Positions 37,158-46,923 of a DNA stretch of 64,000 nt are shown here, one piece after another. Location of the stretch: the NCBI GenBank assembly GCA_963402885.1, contig OY727096.1, positions 26,517,820 through 26,581,819 of the forward strand. Direction: 5' to 3'. Source of the stretch: Antedon bifida (taxonomy: Eukaryota; Echinodermata; Crinoidea; Comatulida; Antedonidae). How positions within the stretch are numbered: the first letter of the stretch is position 1; each line of letters opens with the position of its first letter. The notes beneath the pieces are model-generated. The model saw only the letters and a list, made by a program, of their open reading frames with translations. It was not told where the DNA came from and did not search any database. Made by a program: the position numbers and the translations under genes.

Positions 37158-37518
37158 AACTAATACTATATGATTCTATTTTTCATCTCAATGACAGTAT
37201 AAATTGTTCATTTGATATACTAACCACGCGTCCAAAGGACACCAATCAAATGGGGCCAACTCCGCAAACCTAGCAAAACATTACATATGACTAATACTAT
37301 ATACAGCATAAAGTATAATATAATCTTTTTAGAATATAATTTAATATGTTAACAAACGTCTCAGAACATAGTGACAATCAACACACCGGTCAATGGCAGC
37401 GGCAGTAATGCGATATGAATGAATACACCTTAGTGGTTACTATGAAGACTAGTTATTGCATGTTAGAGAGTTAATAATTATACAGCAATAGTCAATTAGG
37501 TCTGTATTATGAAGAATA

Positions 37519-38457
37519 TTAAAGATTTTTAAATTGATTTTTTTGACATGAAAACATCTTTACAAGCGGATAACAAAACGTGCCAGAGTGAACAACATAA
37601 CCTAGATAATGGTATGCCATATGGTATATAACAATAAGCAGATGATTCGGTACGCGGATCAACAAAATTGATGACTCCGGTTCTGCTTTCCCAAGACCTT
37701 GATGTTTGTAACACAAACACCTTATCCCCTTCTTTAATTTAACCTGCACGGATACACTCTAAACCCATGTTTTATGCGTACTGAACTTCAGCGCGCGTTG
37801 CGAGTGTACCGCCATAGTCTGCGCACTTGGCTATGCGTCGTCGTAAGTGTAACTCTCCATATGAGACTAGGACACAATGAGGCGGGTATGAATCAGGGAG
37901 AGAAATAAGATCCTCTCCATGTAAAGGGATATAACAAAAGTTAACAAAACCTAACCCTAACCCTTTTCAGGATCCAGTATTTGAATTATCTGTTTTACAA
38001 ATATCACCACAAATTCTGCCAGCATACCAACCTTGAGCACAAAAATCAACATTCATTGAGTAAGTGGCATTGTAGGCCTCGAATGATGTAGACATTCTAC
38101 CAGAATAATCATCTCTACAACATTGATCTGCCTCTTCAGGATACAGCTTAGTCGTCAATGACTCACTTATTCTAATTATCCGTTGAGATTTTGGAATGTA
38201 ATCGGCGGTAGGTGTACTCAAAACTATGTTTCTTTCTCTAAAACAATAAAACCCGAAGCGATACTGTCCACAAACGAACACATTGCTTCGTTCAACCGGT
38301 GGTTTCATTGTGCACGTGTAGGAGATTTCTGTAAAGGCAATCTCTCTGCTGACAAGCCACCCTGTAGCACACTGTGTACCATCGGCGAATGCGTCTTAGA
38401 GTTGCTCGTACGTTGCCAGTGAACCTAGCTTATCTTCACAAAGGACAGAAGCTTCCT
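37519..38457 (-). pseudogene. Broken PAN/Link gene copy (Link exon only)
   Basis: Closely matches the large Link exon of the intact copy at 39.4-40.3 kb but cannot code. It is cut off at the 5' side near 38457, inside Link 1 next to the purine tract. It has a TAA in place of a Tyr codon (38396-38398). Its reading frame ends at TDNSNTGS-stop in Link 2, where about 45 bp are replaced by sequence containing two telomere-type repeats. In Link 3 there is a one-base deletion (DDA-stop), and two further stops replace a Tyr (..QYA-stop-NMG) and a Trp (AG-stop-IKEG). No first exon or 25-nt exon lies upstream. The conserved NMG..CIRAG and SSAYCYIP blocks show the common origin. Confidence 0.9.
37950..37963. 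repeat. Short interstitial telomere-like repeat
   Basis: CCTAACCCTAACCC, two units of the metazoan telomere repeat on the plus strand, sits exactly where the broken Link exon departs from its intact paralogue. Confidence 0.7.
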
Positions 38458-38499
38458 TCCGGATGATATGTAACCAATAACGTTGGAGCAAATGTAGCA

Positions 38500-39350
38500 G
38501 TTCAGCAATTCAAAATATTTAAAAAAAACAAATAAGAAGAAATGAAAATGAAAAAATGGTAGAAAAAAAGTAAAAAAAGGGAAAGAGAAAAATAATAATA
38601 AAAGAAAGAAAAGATAAAACGGAAAATTTAATGTTGTAAGAAATATGAAAAAATTAAAATATAAAAAAAAAGAAATGAAAACAAAATTAGAAAAAAGAAA
38701 AGAAAAAAAGAAGAGAAAAGGGTAAGAAAAGAAAGAAGAGAAAGAAAGAAAAGAAAAAATGTAAAGAGAAACAAAAATGACAAGAAATGAAAAAGATAAC
38801 AAATGAACAAACGAATAAAAAAGAAGAAAATAAAATAAATTTTTAAAAAATAGAAATTAAATCGAAAAAAAGAAAGAGAAAAAATGAAAGAAGAAGGAAA
38901 AAATAGCAAAAAATAGAAAGGGGAGAAGAAAAAATTAAAAAAAAAGAAGAAAGTAAAATATGGGGAAAATTTCAACATGAAAAGAAAAAAATAGATTTTT
39001 AAAAAAAATTTTAAAACAAGAATAAAAAGAATTAAAAAAATTAAAAAAGGCGGAAGAGGAAGTGAGAAAATGAAAGGAGAAAGAAAAGAAAGTGGAATAG
39101 TGGAAAAACATTTTAAAACGAGAAGGACCATCACGATCACAGAAACGTTCAACCTCTCTAGTGGCTTCACACTTTATACAGCAATGTTTGTAAGGAGAGG
39201 AGAGCAAGTCTAGGCCTAGGACTGTTCGTTTGTTAATTGTTCAGGGTCATCTTGCACCGTGAACCATAATTTAATGTTGTGTGGTACAATTATAATTGCA
39301 GTGTACTGTCATGAATATTGACATTTTAAAGAGCAAAATGATACTATAGT
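38500..39350. repeat. Second homopurine tract plus duplicated flank
   Basis: About 38515-39110 is nearly all A and G on the plus strand, interrupted by a few T runs. It is followed at 39165-39350 by TTTGTAAGGAGAGGAGAGCA, AGTCTAGGCCTAGGACTGTT and CATCTTGCACCGTGAACCAT, the same flank as at 34300-34460. The Phe/Ser-rich minus frames through the tract are not proteins. Confidence 0.8.
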
Positions 39351-39378
39351 ATGCTTTCATTAAAGCGATTTATATGCC

Positions 39379-41759
39379 TTATGGTATGTAACAATAAGCA
39401 GATGATTCAGTACGCGGGTCATTCGGATTGATGATTCCGGTACTTGGTTGCCAAGATCTTGGAGTTTGTAACACATACACAGTGTACCCTTCTTTAATCC
39501 AACCTGCACGTATACACTCTAAACCCATATTATATGCATTCTGAACTTCAGCGCGCGTTGCAAGTGTACCGCCATAGACCGCGCACCTGGCTATAGCTTC
39601 CACGTAAGTGTAACTCCATGCACCCGTCGTCCCAGACGCGACTATGACACGATGAGGCGGGTATGGATCAGGGAGAGAAATGAGACCATCTCCATGTAAA
39701 GGAATATAACAAAAGCTGAACTGTTTGAAAGATGGTTCAGTTAAAAAGATCAACCATAACGTTTCAGGATCCCAGTATTTCGATGGTGGATTATCTGTAT
39801 TGCATACATCTCCATCAAGGCCACCAGCATACCAACCTTGAGCACAAAAATCAACATTCATTGAGTAAGTGGCATTGTAGGCCTCGAATGATGTAGACAT
39901 TCTACCAGAATAATCATCTCTACAACATTGATCTGCCTCTTCAGGATACAGCTTAGTCGTCAATGACTCACTTATTCTAATTATCCGTTGAGATTTTGGA
40001 ATGTAATCGGCGGTAGGTGTACTCGAAACTATGTTTCTTTCTCTAAAACAATAAAACCCGAAACGATACTGTCCACAAACAAACACATTGCTTCTTTCAA
40101 TCGGTGGTTTCATTGTGCACGCGTAGGAGATTTCTGTAAAGGCAATCTCTCTGCTGATAAGCCATCCTTTAGCACACTGTGTACCATCGGCGAATGCGTC
40201 ATAGAGTTGCTCGTATGTTGCCAGTGAACCTAGCTTATCTTCACATATAGCTGAAGCGTCATCGTATGTTACTTCAGTCGAATAGTGAACTATGCCATCT
40301 GAGAAAAAAGTACATTATGATATAGTTAAAAAGAAAAATACACAATATGCAATTGTCAACTGATATACAGGGAATAAAGCCGGATTTCTTGCCAACGTTG
40401 ATAGCCCGAGTTAATTAACATAATAGATAGTAACTAATTGATATTAGTATAAAATGTGAATGATTAGTGTAGAGATATATTAGAGTAAGGCTTTGTCAAA
40501 TGCGGATGACCAATGGGGTTAATAAACGCCTCTCCCATAGAACATCATTTTAAATAAACGCTATCCCACCCCTCAAATATACGCACTTTGTGATCATATA
40601 TGTTTTTTTTAAGAAGACATTTGGCATATCCGGTAAAAAAAACTGATCATTTGAAATTGGCAGTTTATTATATTTTTTTCCTAAGAAAACAGTTATATTA
40701 TATTCCGTTCTAAGCAATATCATCTAAATGATAATCAATGAATGTAAATATGTAACGAGTAAAATGTAAGAAAACTAAATAAATATAACAAGGAATTATG
40801 AGCTCAACAAGATCAATAAAATGTATAAATACGTGTTTGTAAATGTAACATTTTTTAAAGCAAACCTTTACAGTTTGGTTCCCATTAGGACGAAAAACAA
40901 GGGAGGGTTTTTACCAATCACAAGTGATAGATTATTCGAACTGTCGCTTGCCATTGGATAACTCACTTGCATTACGGCCTAGAATGGGAACAAAGTTAGT
41001 GACCAGATGTTAAATAGTGAATATTAATTGCATTGACGTGATGCGATAAATCGATAGGCCCAATAAAAATGTTGTTAATAATACATTTAGAATAATAATA
41101 TTAAACAAGTAAAAGCACTTTACTTTAATGGAAACTTAACCACAAACATATATTATTGCCTGACATCTTTTTGTATTGAACAATATTTCTATTACAAAAG
41201 TACCTAACTATGTTGCAAACATTTTGAAGAGTTATTTGGGAATACTCACGTCTTTTGAAGTCAATGTCTAAGACCTGTATTAAAATACAAAAAATAAAGA
41301 AAATAAGTAAGCTCTATATCTAAAAAAAAAACCGCAAATACATTTAAGAAACAGAAAACCAATATTATATTACGTATTTTCATATATATCACGTTTTACT
41401 TGTTTCCTATACCTTCATGATATGTTTTACATATAATGTAAAAATAAATAATTTTTGTTTTTACTCACCTTTTCGATGTAAAGAAATGCAGGCGTTTGAA
41501 CTATCTTGACAGTAGCTGACGCATCCAGAGGTGTACGTTTACTGATTCGACAAACACGATCTTTCGGGCTATAGTTAACCGACCAGCAATAAGTTTTCTT
41601 CGAACAGACTTGCAAACAACTTACACGACTGATATCCTTTAATTCATAACTCCAGCCTTCTAGAGTCTGACCAGGAACATTAGTATAGAATGTACCAATC
41701 GAAACAACACTGACGAAAAACGGCAGGAAAAAGACAACCAATATATTAGGGCAATGCAT
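39379..41759 (-). CDS. Secreted protein: signal peptide + PAN/apple + three Link modules (intact copy)
   Basis: Exons 41759-41469, 41274-41250 (only 25 nt) and 40298-39379 join in frame to 411 aa. Residues 1 to about 24 are a signal peptide (ILVVFFLPFFVS). About 26-97 is a PAN/apple domain (SCLQVC..YC..RVC). The microexon adds VLDIDFKR. Link 1 (about 106-191) has ICEDKLGSLATYEQL, CAKGWL and a YCF ending. Link 2 (about 205-304) is more diverged: CCRDDYSGRMST, CAQGWYAG, FCYIP. Link 3 (about 315-411) has RCAVYGGTLATRAEV, CIRAGWI and a terminal YCYIP. Link modules typically bind hyaluronan and PAN domains bind protein or sugar, so an extracellular carbohydrate-binding or mucus-matrix role is inferred. 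It is the only undamaged member of the local cluster. Donor GTGAGT at exon 1 and exon 2; acceptor TTCTCAG at exon 3. A TATA-like motif lies 60 bases upstream of the ATG. Confidence 0.9.
40870..40997. repeat. Diverged GGTTCCCATTAG element in an intron of the intact PAN/Link gene
   Basis: Ends GTTTGGTTCCCATTAGGACG and CCTAGAATGGGAACAAAGTT are inverted. The interior has CCAATCACAAGTGATAG-type sequence also found in 42575-42761. Confidence 0.6.
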
Positions 41760-41813
41760 TCTGACGTGTTAGGAAGTCTGCATCAAAGTTAGCCTCGAAC
41801 TCTGTTGTATTGT

Positions 41814-41824
41814 ATTTATAAACT
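41814..41824 (-). promoter_or_regulatory. TATA box of the intact PAN/Link gene
   Basis: Minus strand AGTTTATAAAT, about 60 bases before the ATG at 41759, in the same position as at the other two first exons. Confidence 0.5.
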
Positions 41825-42574
41825 ATTAGGCTATTTTTCAACTGACGACAGGTTGAATATTCCATCCAATACCAACCATTAGTGAAAATAAGTATTTGAG
41901 TGCGTCAATATTAATCTCCCCACGCTAACAATAAATATATTAATATTTCGAACAAACAAAAGAGAGTAAAGTAAGACTACTTACCAATTATTTTTACTAT
42001 GCTATATTTTTTTGTTGTGAACAAAGGTTCTATTATAACAATTATCTTATCTTATATTTAAATACATTAGTAAATTAAGATGGAGTAAGAGCAGTTTTCT
42101 GTTTGGGCTCATGCCTATTACTTTCTCCTGGCAAGATGAATTGTAAAACGTACTTGTAAGAACTTTTGCCGAATAAATATAATTATTATTATTATTATTA
42201 TATAAGAATAACCACGTCTTTTGAAAACCTGTATTAAATATCAGGTATATAATCTACTAATGTCTGGATGGCAGTATAATACATTGTTTATCTGATATAC
42301 TAACCGCGTGTCTAAATAACACCAATCAAATGGGGTATTGCTAAACCCCGCAAACCTAAAAAAAAAAAGTGATTGAATCATGTAGTGTACAACTCACTTG
42401 GTTTGTCCGTTTTAAAAAATATATATATAGGCCTATATACTGTGAGAGTTTTACGTTTAACTATAGCAATTGTTATTGAAATTGAAATATATATTTATAC
42501 TGGGTAACCTCTTCAGTCAAAGACTGGTCTCCCAGAGGGCCCAGTTGGTGATCAGTGGCTGTGATGTACTAAAA

Positions 42575-42761
42575 TAAAGCTTGGTTCCCAATAGGAACGT
42601 AACGCAAGGGGACGTAAACGCAACGCAAGCGTTTTAACCAATGACAAGCGAAGTTATAGACAGTTAGCAATCACAAGCGAATAAGCCATCGCTTGTGATT
42701 GGTCAATTCACTTGCGTTGCGTTACGTCCTTGCGTTGCGTCGCTAGTGGGAACCACGCTTA
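42575..42761. repeat. GTGGTTCCCACTAG-family element, variant interior
   Basis: Ends AAAGCTTGGTTCCCAATAGG and CTAGTGGGAACCACGCTTAA. The interior differs from the 26-32 kb copies, carrying CCAATGACAAGCGAA and its inverted partner AATCACAAGCGAATAAGCC, giving a longer palindrome. Confidence 0.75.
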
Positions 42762-42774
42762 ACGGCCAACCCAG

Positions 42775-42970
42775 ACAGCGTCGTACGGCGAGGCCCGACG
42801 AAACGTCTTGACTCGTCGGTGATGTCCGAGTTGAATCTCGACAAGACGAGTCGTCTTATAATAGCGTCGGGTGTAGTTTTTATGTCGTCGCGGGAACTTT
42901 AATCATCAATCAAATCAAATCATTTTTCACCCGACGAGACGGGTTGTCGGGCCCCGTCGTACGACGTTCA
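42775..42970. repeat. GC-rich inverted-repeat element
   Basis: Left CGTCGTACGGCGAGGCCCGA and right TCGGGCCCCGTCGTACGACG are inverted copies around a 130-bp core with repeated CGACGAG / GTCGTC words. A short foldback element abutting the preceding TIR element. Confidence 0.7.
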
Positions 42971-43534
42971 AACAATAAAAAAACAGTAAAGCACTTAGCT
43001 TAATGGAAACTAAGCCAAAAACCTGTATATTTAGTTCAAACAATATATATATTATATAACTTGAATTGTTATGTAAGAATATTCACGTCTTTTGAAGACG
43101 TATTGATAGTGAACCTGTATGGATGCTTGCCATAAAATTTAACGGCTTCAACCTTTTCAACTATATGATGATAATTTTCATCTGTATGACAATATAAATT
43201 GTTCATCCCAATATACTTAATCACGTGTCCAAAGAAGTCAACGTTAAAACGATCAATCATAGTTACATTTACATTTCCTGAGGGAAAATTAAACTGTGTT
43301 CATTACAAAGTTATTTTTAATGTACGAACAATTGTTTCTTTCTGTTCTGTTATTTCGCCAGATTCTCTCCCAATTCAAAAATACCAAAATTAAACATAAT
43401 TGAATTGGACTCAAGACATTGACAATAATAGAAACTTTACCAGCATACAACATGTGTCTGCAGCTCTGCAATTCAGCAGAGAAGACAAAATATAGGCCTA
43501 CATTGTGTGGTCATATTGAATCAAGGCCATACAT

Positions 43535-43655
43535 GGCTGCAGTCGCGTGCTCAAGCTAGTGTTTACCGACCAACCGACCGACCGACCGACCGACCGACCA
43601 ACCGACCAACCGACCGACCAACCGACCAACCGACCAACCAACCGACATAGTGAGC
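43535..43655. repeat. (CCGACCGA)n-headed dispersed repeat, minus orientation
   Basis: AAGGCCATACATGGCTGCAG, TCGCGTGCTCAAGCTAGTGT then about 90 bp of CCGACCAA/CCGACCGA units. It is the reverse complement of the 28912-29045 repeat, with conserved tail and variable microsatellite. Confidence 0.8.
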
Positions 43656-44639
43656 TGTAGATTATTAAACAATAATTCATTTTAAAAATGTTTATTATTA
43701 TTTTGCGTCCACAATTGTGTTGCTCTAATACTATAACACAAATTCAAAACAGGAAAAAATTCAAGAATCACAACACCTATAATATTCAGTGCTCTAATGT
43801 ACGGTGGCTGATTTCCGTCAAAGAAAAAATTATTTTTATAATAATACGGCGTTATAACGCCCTAATTAGCTCGTGTATCAAGTGGGGATTACCACCTATC
43901 TGATAGGACAGGACTGATATTTTGTGCTGAATATGTTTTGATGGTCGCCGAAAATCACTAAACACACTGATGTTTGGACACAACTTTGCTGATACTTATT
44001 CGAGATCCAAAACCTATTGTTAACATACATTCTCTGCTCGGGCAATGTTGCTTTAGTTACAGTATAAAATAGTAGTAACTACATACCTCATAATATTTAC
44101 CGCAAATTAATTCCATGGCAATATACAGTGATTGCTAATAATGATGTGTTCTCGTTGAGTAGAATGGTTGTTAACGGATTTTCCATCGAATTAGTAGAAT
44201 TCGGCCTCGTCTCTTCAGGAGGGCGTAGACGACACACATGGTGGTGATGGTGTTTCTCTTGATATGTTAAGTGTATGTTACAGAATCACGTCTAACATTC
44301 TAAAGGAACACCTTCAGTATCCCCACTGTATATCTGGTCTTATCATGGAGGTAACAAACATGTTTTACCTCCATGGTCTTATCTAAGACCACAGATACGT
44401 TCAACACCACCACTAAGAGCAATACGACGGATGGCTGGTTAGGGTTTTGTGATACCCGGATATGATAGACAACACAGGGTTCCATAGCACATGTTAATTA
44501 TGTAGGAATTTTAATTGTCCAAACACATATACAGTAGACTGCTTAATCAATCGCTCATTCTTCTGATTTTATCACTCCGCGATTTTTGCATTGGAAAATT
44601 GTAACAGAGCATGGCTGCCCGCCCTCGTGCGTGCGGATG

Positions 44640-44800
44640 TACAGTATAGCGTACTTTCGAAAAGAAGTCCCCCCTCCCCCCACCACCTGTGTTTTGCAAA
44701 GGTAATCTCGAAAATAGCTCATTTTGAAATCAAGTCCTCTGGGGTTTTTTTTTTCAAGATAGTATGGGCTGCTTTTTGAGGTAGACTGTATTTGAATACC
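44640..44800. repeat. Dispersed repeat with GGGGGACTTCTTTTCGAAA (minus)
   Basis: The minus strand contains GGGGGGACTTCTTTTCGAAA and GGCTGCTTTTTGAGG-like pieces also found at 3475-3620 on the plus strand. Function unknown; no coding. Confidence 0.4.
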
Positions 44801-45288
44801 AAAAGAATAGAAATGTATGATCGTGTTATATCAATATATTTTAATGACCTTACAACTCTTAATTATCTTAACAATCAAGTGCTATAATTTCATATTTTTA
44901 TAATCCTATATTTTTATATTCTACAATTTATTGCTTTCCAAATGTTACTTTGATTGCATATTGTTGTATCCATGGAGGTATAAAATTAGTTATCTTTTCT
45001 GATTCCTCGGCAAATATGTACAATAGGGAATGTCTTGTTGTCTCAACAATCATTAGTACTAGCAATTCACAAGATTTACAGAATTCATTTTGAAATGTAG
45101 CCCCTGTTCAGTTTGAAAAATACAGCACAACAAGCAAAACCTTTACCACGACATTTAAAGCCTTCGACAGTTTGACACGAGGCACTATTCGGGTAACAAT
45201 GAATAAATACAACGGTAGTAGTACTAGTTTGTCACTTCAGTTGTGTTCCTGTCGCCTGTTAATACTTTTTAATATTTTTAATATATTT

Positions 45289-45763
45289 ATATGGAACGCC
45301 GTTTACGCAACATTTCGATCATATGAATTTTATGACTTGATAATGTGAATGAAATGCATCAATATAAATTGCATGACGCGATATGAATGAAATGTTTTGA
45401 ATGAAAGGTTTTGAATGCTTTAAGTCAAATAATTGGCGGCGTATGTCATTCACGACTTTTTTCCTTAACCTCTTAAGCCTTGGTACTCTCTTCTCCTCTC
45501 TCTCTCTCTGCTGTCATCAATTTATCCTTTATAGTGAATCCTAACAGACCTGGGCTGGATCCATTTAGTAGGGGAACAAAGCTAACGTGGAGAGGTTCGG
45601 TACGCTACCAAGAGAGCGCGGTGGGACATACGCCGCCAAAAGTTTGACTTTTCAAAACATTTAATTCAATTCATTCAAAACATTTCATTCAATTCATATC
45701 AATGCACACATATCGCGTTATAAAATTCATATCATCGAAATGTTGCGTAAATGGCGTTCCATA
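45289..45763. mobile_element. Long foldback (MITE-like) element
   Basis: Left arm 45289-45447 (ATGGAACGCCGTTTACGCAA..GGCGGCGTATGTC) and right arm 45625-45763 (GACATACGCCGCC..TTGCGTAAATGGCGTTCCAT) are inverted and largely complementary over about 140-150 bp. The core has a (TC)n run at 45490-45512 and no coding frame. Confidence 0.85.
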
Positions 45764-46093
45764 CAGGCCTAAGATCAACACATGGTTGTTTTTGGAGCCG
45801 TGCACATACAAAATACAACAATTTAAACAATGTTTTTTAATGTAAAGTATATAAATATATATTTAAAAGGTTTAATGAAGTTTATGTTTGAAATATCTTA
45901 TGCCTTAAACGCACCAAGAACTGTTAGTGTTGGAGGCGAACGGGCCTAGTAATTCCCATATTTTGGTGAATGTGATTTCATTCACCGAATAACATTATTT
46001 GTACCATTCCACGAATTTGTTTTATATAAAATCTACTAAGTAATAGTTCAATTTAATTCAGATTGAAAGGTAGGCACGAACAGCACAGCACCA

Positions 46094-46276
46094 ATGCTCT
46101 CGCAAGACCGCGGTGTATTTATTCGGTGGAAAGGCCTATTTGCTTTTTTTTAAAACATCTACATCGTCACACTCAACAGAGCAACATTTTGGAGATCGCC
46201 GTTTATTGTAAAGAAGATCGCGTATTTCCGGTCTTCCGCCGAATAGGCCTAAATACACCGCGGTCTTGCGAGAGCA
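46094..46276. mobile_element. Short foldback element with ATGCTCTCGCAAGACCGCGG ends
   Basis: Left end ATGCTCTCGCAAGACCGCGG.GTATTT.ATTCGG and right end CCGAATAGGCCTAAATACACCGCGGTCTTGCGAGAGCAT (reverse complement with a small insert) enclose about 110 bp. A further partial end (CACCGCGCTTGCGAGCG) follows at 46335-46352. Confidence 0.75.
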
Positions 46277-46923
46277 TTCTGCTGTAGAGGGGTCGCGTCG
46301 TCCGGTCTTCCGCCGACGACAAAAGTAGAAATACACCGCGCTTGCGAGCGTATAAATAGGGCATAATTATTTGCTAATCATGTGAGCAACCATCCAATCA
46401 AATGACATGAATCTATTTATAAAGCCGGCAGAAAAGAGTAACTTGTCAATCTGGCGATGAATACTTGACGTAACATCTAAGTTTGGCATAGAAATCAGTG
46501 CCAAAAAAACAAAGACTGTATTACTACTGCTACTATAAAATGTAAAAACTGGTGAAGCCTGTGTTCATTCTTAATGTAGGAGGGGAATTAGCTGGTAATA
46601 AGCCTTGGCATTATGGTGAGGTGGCCAGTTCCTTTCCACGCCGCCCACCTCCCAGGATTTTCAACTATACTAATGTAACGTTCCTAATTGATGTGTAGTA
46701 AGATAGAAAATTGGTTGATTTTATTAATCTTCATTTTGCTGAAACAAAATGGACATCGGAACATCTTCACAAGCAAGTGAGAGAGAAAATGTGCCAGAAT
46801 GAACAACATAATCAAACGATGTTGGGTTAGAAAACTATACCATAGGAACTTTGTGACACTACACAACTAGCCTAAGCCTATGCTACCTGTAAGTGGGGAT
46901 GATGATGTGTAATTCAATATGCC

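Larger units (their letters stand above)
41860..43270. repeat. Decayed remnants of PAN/Link upstream and 25-nt exons
   Basis: CACGTCTTTTGAAAACCTGT near 42211 and CACGTCTTTTGAAGACGTAT near 43085 are degraded copies of the 25-nt exon with its donor. The adjoining sequence GTATAATACATTGTTTATCTG, ACTAACCGCGTGTC and CACCAATCAAATGGGG (42268-42335) matches 37195-37255 and, more weakly, 43190-43250. They mark lost gene copies. No coding sequence remains. Confidence 0.6.

Noticed and set aside
38425..39207. Overlapping 90-180 codon hydrophobic minus frames
   Set aside because: Same cause: pyrimidine tract on the minus strand, several frames open at once.
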